A stretch of 64,000 nt of DNA, taken from NCBI GenBank assembly GCA_038030265.1, contig CM075938.1, positions 3,511,009 through 3,575,008 on the forward strand. Reading direction: 5' to 3'. A program made the translations under genes and the position numbers. Positions 21,753 through 32,040 of this stretch are shown here, one piece after another (the first letter of the stretch is position 1; each line of letters begins with the position of its first letter). A model generated the notes under the pieces. That model saw only the letters and a program-made list of their open reading frames with translations, made no database searches and was not told the DNA's origin. The stretch is from Corythucha ciliata (Eukaryota > Arthropoda > Insecta > Hemiptera > Tingidae).

Positions 21753-23152
21753 TCTTCCCCTGGACTTGAAGGTCTACTGTGGTATAGAAGAACGTTCTTT
21801 ATTGAAGCAGTTCTATTTTGCCCGTTGTCTTCGTAAATAATTGCTTTCGGGTAATCATCCATTTTTATTACCCGTTTTACTACAAATGGGCCTTTTATGA
21901 ACGGCTTTCTATTTTGATACCCGCATTGAACCAGAATCTCGCTTCCAACTACTATTCTCGGGATGGTTTTAGGATGCCTAGAATCAAAGTTCTTCTTCAT
22001 CCTAGAATAGTAGCGTTGTTGCTCTTCTTTTGTAAAGGGACTCTCCTTGATCATTTCGTCGCTGACTCTAAATTTTAGGTCCACTGGAAACAAGTTTGTC
22101 TTTCCAAATGCCTTGTAGTGAGGTGAACACCCAATAACCGCCAAATGAGACCTGTTCATGTGTTTCACAGCAGATTCTAAGCACACCTTCCATCCTCCTT
22201 TCGTGTTAGGATAAAAAGAAATGTACTGCTTCAAGTCTCTAATTTTCCTTTCTGCAAGTCCATTTCCCGCCGGGTGATAAGGGGAAGAAGTGACCAGTTG
22301 TATGTCATTCTTTTTAAGAAAGGTAGACATTGCAGAAGACGTAAATTGAGGACCGTTGTCGCTGACTACTTTCTTCACCTTTTCAATGTGTGGGAAATTT
22401 TTTAAATAGCCAACGACTGCTCGTGAGCTCGGCTTCATTGCCTTGGCGAATGTGTATTTGGAAAACTCATCCACTATCACCAAGAATGACCTCGATACTT
22501 TTTGGCCTTCACTTCTTTTGCTCAATTCCGCGAAATCTACGTGAATTATAGAAAAAGGCTGTTCAGCCAGCGTAGGCACAATCATTACATCTGGCTTCGG
22601 CTTGAATTTAAACTTCATAAACTGGCAGTCAGAGCATGTTTTCACGTACTTGGATATGTCATCTTTAATTTTTGGCCAGTAAAACCTTTGCCTCAATTTT
22701 AAGTATGTCGTGAGGAAACCGTAATGTCCACCTGATTCTGGGTCATCGTGGTAGCTCCGAAGGACAGCTGGAATCAATTCTGGTTTTATTTGAATTCTTC
22801 CGTGAATTCGTTGAGTAGTTGATTCAGTAATATTTGCTTCTAAACGGCCAACACAGAGCCGAGATAGGGCGTCAGCATCCTCGAGGTCGCTGCCCTTTCT
22901 GTGGTTAATTTTTAAATCATAATCCATTAGAAATACTTGCCACCTTGCAAGACGACCTTTTGGCTCCTTTAGGGTCAAAAGGTAGCTTAAAGCCTGGTGA
23001 TCGCTATGAATTGCGCATGGCCTATTCTCGATATTATAGCTTCGAAAGTATTTTAGGGCTTTTATAACAGCTAGAGCCTCCTTGTCAGTAACTGAATAAT
23101 TGATTTCAGGCTTCGAGAAGGTGTACGAGTAGTATCCTATTACTCGAAGCAT
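21674..23152 (-). pseudogene. retrotransposon RNase H (C-terminal part) and integrase
   Basis: Begins inside RNase H at GYYSYTFSKPEINYSVTDKE and includes HSDHQALSYLL and ADALSRL. Integrase follows: zinc-binding SYHDDPESGGHYG and CSDCQF (HHCC), then core motifs IHVDFAEL, VSDNGPQFTS and NGLAERKI carrying the three acidic residues, and a C-terminal GPFVVKRVIKMDD segment. All catalytic residues of integrase are present. The N-terminal part of RNase H with its first Asp is lost in the deletion that also truncates RT, so a fused polyprotein cannot be made. The frame ends in the 3' LTR. Confidence 0.9.
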
Positions 23153-23961
23153 CGAATCTTAGCATAATTAGGGATAAAAGATCGAAAATGACCTGTCAAA
23201 CCAGTGAAAACTCGCAAGGTGTGAAGATCGTGTGGTCTTTGCATGTTTCTTACTTTATCTATTGACTCCTGTTTCGTTGTTTTTGTATTTCCATCAATAA
23301 CTCTGCCAAGAAATGTAACCCGATTCTCGCCTATCGCACTTTTATCAATGTTGACTGCTAAATTGGCCTCGGCCAACTTTTGTAGGACGAGGTATGTCCT
23401 TTCCCCACATTCATCCTTAGAGTGGCCTCCGATTAGGATGTCATCGGTGTACACGCGTATCAATGGATCGTTGAGTAGGTCACCTAGAACATGAGTCATG
23501 GCTCGCTGAAATTTCGATGGGGAATTCTTCCAGCCGAAGGGAAGCCGGTTGAACTCAAAATGGCCGAAAGGAAGTACAAAAGCAGTGAATTTTTTAGTAT
23601 GTTCGGATAACTGGAGTTGCAAGAAACCGTCTTTCAAATCAAGTTTTGAAAAATAGTGACAACCACCGAAATTGCAAATGATGTCGTCTATAATAGGAAA
23701 AGGAAAAGGATCTAATTCGGTATGCTTGTTGATTTCCCGACAATCCTGGCATAAACGCCAACTGCCATTTTCCTTCGGCACAATTACGCATGGAGAAGCG
23801 TACTCGGAAGTTGAGGGCCTTATGATTCTTTTTTCTAACAATTCTTGTACCTTTTGTTGAGCCCACGAGTACTTCTGCCTCGTCAGACGATAGGGTTTTT
23901 GTTTTACGATAGGAGCATTGCTTTTTAGAGAAAAGTCAATTTTGAAATCAGGCGTTTTCGT
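23140..23961 (-). pseudogene. retrotransposon reverse transcriptase (truncated)
   Basis: In frame with gag-pro after one TAA. Motifs: KPYRLTRQKYSWAQ leader, ENGSWRLCQDCREINK, YFSKLDLKDGFLQLQL, FEFNRLPFGWKNSPSKFQRAM and the catalytic box YTDDILIG, then VTFLGRVID. It ends at FIPNYAKI, where about 90 residues joining RT to RNase H are missing and the frame changes. The DD pair is intact. RT copies the RNA into DNA in the virus-like particle. Confidence 0.9.
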
Positions 23962-25434
23962 TTAATTGATTAGTGATGGAAAGAATGAAAGAATATCAGA
24001 TGTTGAAAGAATTTTTGGAGCCTTGCTTTTATCCTTGGGGATTGATATGGAAGGTATGGGGCTTTTATCAACCAGGTTAAAATGGGTGTTACTTGTCGCC
24101 CGTTGATGCACCAATTGGTATCCCAGTTTGGCTAGCGTGGGGTGCCCAATGATTAAGTCATAAGACAGGTCATCCATCACATAGGCCTTTTCTTCCACTT
24201 CAACGCCGTTTGATACGATTTTAATTGAAACAGAAGTGCTTATCCGCTCAGTGGACCCATTAAACCCTTTTAAAATTTTACTTTCTTTCATACACGGCCA
24301 TTTATTCTGTACAACTACCTTGGACCTCACGATGTTGACAGTGGCGCCCGTATCCAGCAATACCTCCGTTGGAATATTATTTATTAGAAACTTTTGGGTG
24401 AGAGGGGAATGAACTGAGTAGGCCACAAAATATGATGAAAAAAAATCCGAATTTTTTACTTTTGCTTCATCTTCAACATAAAAAGTATTTTTGAATGGAA
24501 TCTTCTTTTGCATCTCTTGCTTGTCTCCCTTGAAGGAAGCCATAGGCTCTAACGGCTCAAGTTTTTCTAAAGCGTGACGAAAGTCATCCCTTGAATTGAA
24601 CTCCTGATGGGAAAGATGAGTTTGAAACGTTTGGGGCAGGCCAAGCATGACTAAAAGTATGAATGCCCGATCTGGAAGTTCACCGTAAGCTAGAGAAAGC
24701 AGCCTCTGCTTTTCGTAGAAAAACTCCATGAGATGTCCTCCCCTGTAGTGCCACTGATTCGCTTTTATAGCCAGATCCAAAGGGTTTTGACCAAAAGCCT
24801 TCATTAAGGACTCCTTCCATTCACGCCAATCGCAGTCATGATGTCTTTCTAGTGAGAAATTGAACCATTTTTCAGCCATACTACCCGAATCGAAATGGGT
24901 AACCAGATTGAATATCTTCTGCTCGTCTGTACACCAGTGATTTGCCTCACAGGCTTTTTCGTAGACATTCATCCAGGTGGATGGATCCTGCTTTTTCCCG
25001 TCGAACATAGCGATTTCCAATTTCGAGCGACGAGACGCGTCCACGAGGCGTGTAAGCGCACCGAGAGATTGAGAAGTTGAATCCAAAAAGGCTTTCATTA
25101 GTTGAATGTTACTCTCTCGCTGGGATTCGACGATTTGCTCGAAGAAGGAACAGAAAGAAGAGGCTGAAGCATCCTGAGCAAAGTTTTGTGACGACAGAGA
25201 GATATAGTAGTCGAAAACGTCTCGTGTCATGGAGACTTCCAGCGTTCGTTGTGTGAAATCTCCATCGAGTTGTGCTGTTAGTTCATTGTTAACGAATCGA
25301 GAGTGGTGGCAAATATCGCGAAAAACTGGCGGTATGCTCAACCAGTTGCCATTCTTCTCCCTGAAGGAATGGAAGCTCACCTCTCCCCCGGCCTTTTTAA
25401 AATGCACGTCAACGGTAAGTGCGTCCGTGGCCAT
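23962..25434 (-). CDS. retrotransposon gag and protease
   Basis: One open frame from ATG at 25434 (MATDALTVDVHFKK) to TAA near 23962, about 490 codons. Residues about 115-330 resemble a Ty3-type gag capsid region (MFDGKKQDPSTWMNVYEKAC, WREWKESLMKAFGQNP, MEFFYEKQRLLSLAYGELPD). No CCHC knuckle is visible after it. Residues about 365-470 are the aspartic protease, with the active site LLDTGATVNIV and the flap/Ψ region DLIIGHPTLAKLG. The start was chosen over upstream in-frame codons because those lie in the LTR. The same frame continues after the stop into RT, so the TAA may be a nonsense mutation of a former gag-pol fusion or a readthrough stop. Confidence 0.85.
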   Translation of the reverse strand: MATDALTVDVHFKKAGGEVSFHSFREKNGNWLSIPPVFRDICHHSRFVNNELTAQLDGDFTQRTLEVSMTRDVFDYYISLSSQNFAQDASASSFCSFFEQIVESQRESNIQLMKAFLDSTSQSLGALTRLVDASRRSKLEIAMFDGKKQDPSTWMNVYEKACEANHWCTDEQKIFNLVTHFDSGSMAEKWFNFSLERHHDCDWREWKESLMKAFGQNPLDLAIKANQWHYRGGHLMEFFYEKQRLLSLAYGELPDRAFILLVMLGLPQTFQTHLSHQEFNSRDDFRHALEKLEPLEPMASFKGDKQEMQKKIPFKNTFYVEDEAKVKNSDFFSSYFVAYSVHSPLTQKFLINNIPTEVLLDTGATVNIVRSKVVVQNKWPCMKESKILKGFNGSTERISTSVSIKIVSNGVEVEEKAYVMDDLSYDLIIGHPTLAKLGYQLVHQRATSNTHFNLVDKSPIPSISIPKDKSKAPKILSTSDILSFFPSLIN

Positions 25435-25455
25435 AGTTACCGACCGCGCCAAAAT

Positions 25456-25528
25456 TGTAGTGAAAAGAAAAGATTTCTTCAACCGAGTTTGGAGGGAACT
25501 GCATGTATTTATATTTTGAGGTGTTACA
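25456..25528 (-). repeat. 5' LTR (73 bp, deleted)
   Basis: Same ends as the 3' LTR, but 51 bp are missing between short GAG repeats, including the AATAAA signal. LTRs are identical at insertion, so this is probably a later deletion. Confidence 0.85.
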
Positions 25529-25759
25529 CTGGGCGACAAGTTTTCAGCTCAACCGACTTTGTTTGTACGGTTAAGCACGTGAAAGTGTAGAAAAGTCTGT
25601 TAAATACACGGTAAAAGAGTGTTTTTGACGGTTGTTTGCACTCTTAAACGAACAAATAACTGTTGGAGCCGTCTTTAACAGAATGACGTTTCTTTTTCAC
25701 GGTTAAGTTTAACTGTATACTGTTTCAACCGAGTTCCGGAACCGACTCTTTTTCCCAGT

Positions 25760-26740
25760 GCATATAGCCTGAGCGTGGCCTATTGCGCCCAACTTCTTGA
25801 GACAGGGTATACGCCATTCGGTTAAAGGAATTGTTACTCACCCAAAAGGGCGTAATTATCGTCAGGAAGAAAATATAATTTAATCTTCAAATGCAACGCT
25901 GGAGCTCAGGCGGAGATCCACAGCTTCCACTCGAGCCCTCTTCGGGAAACTATCGCTACGACGAAACAATCGTACTCGACGAGAGTCAAAACGGTAAAAA
26001 TATTGAAATTGATACTCTGTTCTGTTCCCTGGTCCGGACTGAACTGAAGGAAGAGGAAGACGGACGGTAAATTAATTTAGAAAAAGATAAGCCAATAGGT
26101 ACGAAGTATGAATTTAAAATAAAACACCTCTGGTTCGAAGTGGGTTGAAAGTAGTTTTCCTATCTTCCATTAAATTTATTTTATATATGTTTATATTCAG
26201 GTTTATTCCTTAGAATCGTTTTTTATCAAGGGGGGGGGGACTTTTAGCGACTAACCGGAACTTCCGGTTACAGGGGTTAGCGTCACACCCCCTTGTGCTC
26301 TCTAAAAAGTGAGTCCAATTCTTGAGAGCGAAAAAATAATAATGAGGAAAGTCAAGAGATGTTTTTTCCCTACAAGTTTTTCCGCTGGGGAAGAGGAAAA
26401 CTATAGAAATCACGTGACAACAGTTTCAGGTCACTCGGTCAAAAAATTGTGAAATTGCCGAATGCCCCTCCGCTGGCAAATCCAATGGGGGGGGCGGGAT
26501 AACAGCAGAATTACCCGAGCTCAAACAACTCTCGAAATGGGGCTGGTGGTGAGGGTGTACCGACGGAGGGGTGGGGTTTCGTCCCCCCCTCCCAAGAGGG
26601 GTACCAGATAAGCCCTCCCCCCTCCTATACCATATCGTGGTGTCTTCAACCCCATAAACCCCCTCCACCATTTCGTTTTCTTCCTTTGTTTATTATTTAT
26701 TTTATGAAGAAAACCCCTAAAGTCAAATAATTCTAACCGC
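25760..26740. other. non-coding, unassigned
   Basis: No supported gene. G runs lie at 26227-26235 and 26488-26494, with C-rich stretches near 26580. Short open frames here are low in complexity and lack family motifs. Confidence 0.5.
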
Positions 26741-28327
26741 ATAGGCCGTGGGCAGAAATCTCAATGAGGCCCCTTGGTCTCCAAATGAATAAAAAATAAA
26801 AATTTTATGCATTATGGCGTACATTCATGGCACTTTATCCATTTCGTTACCATTTTGACACCAATTTGTCTTCAGAAACCGCGAATTCTGGTGTTCTCTC
26901 AATAATTAGCCGTAATAAGGAGTTTTCTCATTTTTTGCGGCGAACTTTTTCGTCTCTTCCCCCCCCCCCCCCAGATACAGTTGAAAATTAGGTAGCGCTT
27001 TTCCTCGATTTTAACCACGAATAAGTTGCCTCCTGAAACCGCGGATAGGCGTTTTTTTCAATTCCAGCTACGAACGATCGCTTTTTCTCAATTTTATCCT
27101 CCAATTAGCACTTTTTCTCCATTTCAGCCGTGATTTTGTGCTTTTTATCCATTTCAGCCCTGAATTTGCGTTTTTTTGTCCATTTTAGCCACAAACGAGC
27201 ACTTTTTTGCAATTTCAGACACACATATTTAGCGCTTTGTCTGAGCGTTTATGCGCGGACTTGTCCAACCGGTTACCAAGAATCTGAGAGCCCCAAGAGC
27301 TAAGTATGAGGGAAGAGAAAGATGAATTCGTCAATTAGCAATTTTCCTTGTATTGAATTTTTGTTGTTCCTGATTTGAGTCGCTAAAGAGCGATTTCACC
27401 GGTCTATATTTTCTAATTTTTAGCCACGTTGTTGTCTCCGGAAACCGCGACTATCCGCAATCAGTTTTTCAAGCAATTTGTCTCTATTTCAGCGGTGAAA
27501 TAGCGATTTATTTTATTTTTTTTTTTTTGTCATTTTTGCGATTTGTCATCATTTTAGCGGTGAATTATCGATTTATCTGAATTTAGCAGTAAATTCGTGC
27601 TCTTCCTGATTTCAGCCGCTAATTAGCGATTTTTCTCAATTTCATCCATGAATCAGCAACCTTTCTTATTTTTAGCTGCGATTAGCGATTTTTCACAGTC
27701 TGAGCCAAGAATAACATGCTTTCAGAAGCTAAAAATTGTCGTTTCCAGACTTCTAGCCTCTTTTTTTTTCTCTCTCTCTCTCTTACAGACGCTGAAGATG
27801 GCGAGCAGCCGAAACCGGTTCGTTTCTAACCGCACCTCAACGAGGGAAGACAGACAGCGTAGGCTCCTACGGCTACAGTTTCAAGCATGCATTACCTACT
27901 AACCCTCGTAGTCTAAGCGATCACACTAACAATATTAATTTATCGCCGCTGAAGAGCGATTTTCCCCAATTTTGTCCGTGAATTAGCACTTTTTCTTAAT
28001 TTTCCCCGCGAATCAGCGCTTTTTCTGAAAAACATTACTGAATTATAGATTTTTCACTATTTTATCCGTGAATTAACGTGTTTCGTAATTTTTAACTGTT
28101 TTTTTTTTACACTTTATCCGCGGTTTTTGAGCTTTTTCTTCATTTTAGCCGTGAAGTAACGTTATACGCTTTGTATTATTCTCAACTTTATCCGTGATTT
28201 AGCAATTTTTCTCACTTCTGTCCGTGATTTAGCAATTTTTCTCACTTCTGTCCGTGATTTCAGCCGTGAATTTTGGTCTGGACTAAGTGGGCACTTAGGC
28301 GGGACATTAGCCGCCCACGGCTTTGTG
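26741..28327 (-). repeat. ~29-bp minisatellite array (block 2, - orientation), possibly inside a hAT-like element
   Basis: Degenerate units with the core TTTTTCTCAATTTTAGCC and AATTAGCG recur from about 26880 to 28290. Two adjacent units near 28195-28255 (TCACTTCTGTCCGTGATTT) are identical. The block is bracketed by GGCCGTGGGC at 26744-26753 and GCCCACGGCT at 28313-28322, which look like terminal inverted repeats. Flanking 8-mers match poorly, so the enclosing element is only inferred. At 27700-27905 the array is broken by a TC microsatellite and a hammerhead-like motif. Confidence 0.75.
27790..27822 (+). other. hammerhead-like/Penelope-type motif, copy 2
   Basis: CTGAAGATGGCGAGCAGCC then GAAACCGG. 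This keeps both conserved boxes of a hammerhead core (CUGANGA and GAAA) around a short GGC/GCC stem, and shares GCAGCCGAAACCGGT-type sequence with 8006-8049. It is probably the 3' end of a dispersed retroelement. Catalytic ability is not shown. Confidence 0.4.
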
Positions 28328-28967
28328 TCTTTCTAACTGGTTTGATTTGTTTGAAAAATTTTGTCTCTTTTGAAAACAAAATTCATAAATTTGGATAATT
28401 CAAAACCTAATTCACTCATTGGCTCATTCAAAAGCCAAATTACGTGATTTTATAGCGTTTTTCTATTGCACAAAAATCCATGATGGAGCAATTCATTTCC
28501 GACCGTCCTCTCTGAATTGAAACAAAATAATGTTAATGGAGGAGCAGGGTGAAAATGAACCGCTCCAGAGCAGAACTTTATTTAAATGGAAAACGCTATT
28601 TATTTTTTTACAAACTCTTGATTTGTAGAATTTCACTGATCAAATAAGCTACATTAACAGATTTTGCTCCCCTGCACGTCGATGCTCCCGGGCGGAACCA
28701 TTCGAACCGCTTTGCACTCGGTTCAATTGCCAGACTGACGTGACGTATCGGAATTTCCCTGTGGCCTTTTCTACAGCACCTTTAGCGACAAGATTAGTGT
28801 GCAATTTTTTACGGTCTCATATAAGGAGAAGACCCGTATATTTGGCGGGTTTTGCCTTCGAGAAAAAAGCGGCAGGCAAATGTCAGCCAGTCGTCACGAG
28901 AAAGTTTTGCGTTATGACGAATTTTGTCCTGTTCTCGTTGATTATTATACGAATGTGGGAAACTATT
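28328..28967. other. non-coding, unassigned
   Basis: AT-rich sequence without repeats, RNA genes or coding signatures that I can recognise. Confidence 0.5.
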
Positions 28968-29312
28968 CAAATTAATAAATTAATTAGACTGATATTATCC
29001 GGACGACGACAGAAGGGCATAGCCCAACACGATTCGAGTTTCGAGAAAAAATGGCTCTCCGGCGGGATTTGAACCCGCAACCTCTGGATTACCAGTCCAG
29101 CACGCTGCCATTTGCGCCACGGAGACGCCTATGGGAGTCGTACTCCGAGGGATAAGCTAAGCCGAACCCCACCCAGGTCCATTGTTTCTCGGGGTTGTGG
29201 GTTCAAATTCCGCCGGGAAGTCATTTTTTCTCGAAACTCGAATCGTGTTGGGCTATGCCCTTCCATCGTCGTCCGGATAATACCAGTCTAATTAATTTAT
29301 TAATTAAAATAC
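28968..29312. repeat. head-to-head SINE pair (family 2) forming a long hairpin
   Basis: Left arm 28968-29083 and right arm about 29195-29312 are near reverse complements, including TCGAGTTTCGAGAAAAAATG, GGGCATAGCCCAACACGAT and an AATTAATAAATTAATT end. The left copy runs on the minus strand with a complete tRNA-like head; the right copy is on the plus strand and begins inside the tRNA part (GGTTGTGGGTTCAAATTCC). The spacer is about 110 bp. Transcripts would give double-stranded RNA. Confidence 0.8.
29055..29126 (-). tRNA. tRNA-like head of a SINE (Thr-GGT-like)
   Basis: 72 nt that fold as a cloverleaf: acceptor GTCTCCG with CGGAGAG (six of seven pairs, G:G at 1:72), A box TGGCGCAAATGG, anticodon arm CTGGA-CTGGTAA-TCCAG with anticodon GGT, and T arm GCGGG-TTCAAAT-CCCGC. 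It could be a real tRNA. However, the body that follows (CCATTTTTTCTCGAAACTCG) recurs in the inverted neighbour next to a tRNA fragment, and GGT anticodons are unusual for eukaryotic tRNA-Thr, so a SINE promoter head is more likely. Confidence 0.55.
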
Positions 29313-31029
29313 CGGCGACAGATTTATTCATTATATCCATCTAACTATTCAAATCATTGTGCCACGCAAAAGGAATGCATTTAAACTAGTGAAATGTGTT
29401 TATTCCATAATGCTCATTAGTCAAATTTCACCCACTAAATACTCGCAAGTGACAAAAGGATACGATGCCCTCAACGATTTTGAGCGGCGTGAATTCTATA
29501 CACAAAGAGCTCCACAGGATCGACGTTTTTACCGCCCTTTGTGATAAATTTTCACGGAAGCATTGAAAGGTCGATTGTTGTACAAAATGAGACTTTGAGC
29601 GGGGGGAAGGGAGGGCTGGGGTTAATGCATTTGTCCTTCTCGTTATTTAGAGGAGTGAATTTCGAGAGAAAGTCCTGCCGCAGCTTCGGACCGGAAATAC
29701 TTATGCGAGCGAGTCATCTTCTTCTTCTTTTTTCCCTCTTGTCACCGCAAACCCGTACAGTCGATTTCATGCTCACCATTTAAACACCAACCGGGTTCTG
29801 ATTTGTGTTGTGAGGAGGGCTAAATGAGAAAATGGGTGGATTAAAGAGAAGAGTAGGCCGCGAGCGATCATTTCTAATTTATTTTATTTTATTTCATTTC
29901 CGTTCATTTACGTATTCATATTATATCAATGAATTATTAAGAAACAACACCTACAGAGTAAACTATGTGACTTTTAGCTTTATAAGTTGTTTATTATTAT
30001 TATTAAATTCTTGTCTGTTAACTATTATACAGGTGTATGACCACCAGCAAAAAAAAAACAAGTGAGAAACATTCAAGGTGGCAATGGAGGTAAACCCTAA
30101 TTTTTGGGAAGATTTTTGCGTTATGAAACGTTTTTACATCAGGCACTCCCTTTTAGTATCGAACAATCTTTCAATTCATTGGTTCCTACGCATAACAATT
30201 AAAAAATTTAAATCACGTTATATTAACGTTGTATGTATCACGCTTATGTTGTTTTTTTTATTGGAAAAATGGTGCCATTAAATGGGCGAAAAAACGGATT
30301 GACTAATGACTTTTCCCTCGAGAAGCGATAACTTGAACGCAGGAAAGGAATATGGGTACAGCGGGGTGCGGGCGAGGTAAGACACAGATGGCGTCAATAG
30401 GCAAGCGGGAGGGGTACACAGAGAAATTGAACCGCTCTTTGCCCCTAAAGTGAAAGAAATCCCAGATAATGAATAAAAAAGAATAAATTTTTTTCTTTCA
30501 CTACAAATTGACGCAAATTAACGAATTGAACACCTAATTAGTCAATTGCCAGCCGTTTTACAAACAGAAAAATCAATGTAATAACAGTTATTTCATAGGT
30601 CTCAGGTTCAGAATTTACGTTATTCGGCCCAAGAGGATCACTTTAATGGTCAGTTTTCTCAGTGGATGTTTAGGATTCAGCTCAGAAATTACAGGGGCCC
30701 AGTTAATTAAATTCGGAGGACCAGATCCTTATGTAGGATCACAAACAGAATTTGGCAAGACAAATTGGTGAGAGCAGGTGAATAAAAATTCGGGTACTCA
30801 CAGTCGTTACGGCTCAGGGTCAGCCGGTCAAATTCAACAAATCAAGGTTTAGCCGTCACAGAATCGCAGTCAGAAAGGCACTCCGGCCTCGGATACAGAA
30901 ATATGGCTTGGAATCGCCACTTGTACACGAACCAGCAAAAAGGACGTCCGCACAGTTCGACGTTTTTACAGTAACAGCCCAGAGTACAGTTAGCGGCGCA
31001 CGCGAGAAACAGACACAGAAAAAACTCTC
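29313..31029. other. non-coding, unassigned
   Basis: No supported gene. AT-rich to about 30300, then a more balanced segment (30580-31029) that could be part of an LTR or leader of an element lost in the adjacent gap. Nothing identifies it. Confidence 0.4.
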
Positions 31030-31529
31030 NNNNNNNNNNNNNNNNNNNNNNNNNNNNNNNNNNNNNNNNNNNNNNNNNNNNNNNNNNNNNNNNNNNNNNN
31101 NNNNNNNNNNNNNNNNNNNNNNNNNNNNNNNNNNNNNNNNNNNNNNNNNNNNNNNNNNNNNNNNNNNNNNNNNNNNNNNNNNNNNNNNNNNNNNNNNNNN
31201 NNNNNNNNNNNNNNNNNNNNNNNNNNNNNNNNNNNNNNNNNNNNNNNNNNNNNNNNNNNNNNNNNNNNNNNNNNNNNNNNNNNNNNNNNNNNNNNNNNNN
31301 NNNNNNNNNNNNNNNNNNNNNNNNNNNNNNNNNNNNNNNNNNNNNNNNNNNNNNNNNNNNNNNNNNNNNNNNNNNNNNNNNNNNNNNNNNNNNNNNNNNN
31401 NNNNNNNNNNNNNNNNNNNNNNNNNNNNNNNNNNNNNNNNNNNNNNNNNNNNNNNNNNNNNNNNNNNNNNNNNNNNNNNNNNNNNNNNNNNNNNNNNNNN
31501 NNNNNNNNNNNNNNNNNNNNNNNNNNNNN
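31030..31529. other. assembly gap (500 N)
   Basis: Exactly 500 N, same as the first gap. Flanking sequence is GC-rich compared with the surroundings. Confidence 0.99.
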
Positions 31530-31752
31530 GACGCACATCCGTGCAGGGGGGGCCGAAGCCTCCGCGACCAGCCCTCGCGCCAGCTCGTGTACACGCTACC
31601 GCAGGCCGTCGGGCCTGGGGAAAGGTGAGTCAGACTGTAAATAATAAATGTACATCACGGGGTAAAGGTACCTCTTTGTTACTCTTTGTCGACTCCCTGA
31701 ACCCAGACCCATACGGCGGTACGTCGTGAATTCAGAAAAGGATCTGCTCAAG

Positions 31753-31990
31753 ATGTTCGGCCGGGCGAAAAAAAACCTCGTTGATGACTCCAGTGGCGAA
31801 GAATATGACGTGACTACAGATGCATCTCAATACTCTAAAAGTACCGCGGGAAGCGCGAGGAAACGCAAGAAGAAGCAGGAAGTTGACGAGCCCAAAAATC
31901 AACTCGCCGCATTAAGGATTTTTTTCGTCCCGAAATCCTCTCATCCATCTCGTCGCCCTCGAACGCCTCTAAGTAAACCACCACCTACCT
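31753..31990 (+). CDS. unrecognised possible first coding exon
   Basis: ATG at 31753 opens MFGRAKKNLVDDSSGEEYD, followed by a Ser/Thr/acidic stretch and the basic cluster ARKRKKK (possible nuclear signal), then LAALRIFFVPK. At 31991 the sequence CCTGTGAGTT fits a 5' splice donor, so the frame may be an exon rather than ending at the stop at 32040. The preceding 220 bp is GC-richer than its surroundings and contains AATAAATG, so it could instead be a retroelement leader and gag start. I do not recognise the protein. It is the only candidate here that is not clearly from a mobile element. Confidence 0.3.
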
Positions 31991-32040
31991 GTGAGTTCTC
32001 TGCTCTGTTCTGGAATGTCAAATTTTTCTTTGTTGGATAA

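Larger units (their letters stand above)
21629..25528 (-). mobile_element. Ty3/gypsy retrotransposon with very short LTRs
   Basis: A 3.9-kb element on the minus strand, beginning TG and ending CA, flanked by the 4-bp duplication CTGG (21625-21628, 25529-25532). Order of domains (gag, protease, RT, RNase H, integrase) is that of Ty3/gypsy. A primer-binding-like TGGCGCGGTCGG follows the 5' LTR after a few bases, and a polypurine tract GGGGAAGA (21753-21760 on the plus strand as its complement) precedes the 3' LTR. Its coding region has an in-frame stop between gag-pro and RT and a deletion between RT and RNase H, so this copy is defective. Confidence 0.9.
20010..25759. mobile_element. ACCG/CGGT-rich element, interrupted by a Ty3/gypsy insertion
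   Basis: Ends are ACTGGGGAAAAAAAAGAGGC at 20010 and, inverted, GACTCTTTTTCCCAGT ending at 25759, each followed inward by CGGTT or AACCG words. The element proper is 20010-21628 plus 25533-25759, about 1.85 kb, with no convincing protein. It is filled with CGGT and ACCG half-sites in both directions, roughly one every 15-20 bp by eye. Near the left end CTCGGTTAA-TT-TTAACCGAG forms a palindrome. Between 20600 and 20820 a unit of about 120 bp is repeated twice. No target duplication was established. It looks like a non-autonomous DNA transposon with many candidate protein-binding sites. Confidence 0.7.

Noticed and set aside
26741..28327. hAT boundaries GGCCGTGGGC...GCCCACGGCT with target duplication
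   Set aside because: The inverted words are convincing but the adjacent 8-mers agree at only about half the positions; kept as a possible enclosing element only.
29055..29126. Functional tRNA-Thr gene
   Set aside because: The fold is good, but the first pair is G:G, the GGT anticodon is unusual in eukaryotes and the flanking body recurs in an inverted partner, so a SINE head is preferred.
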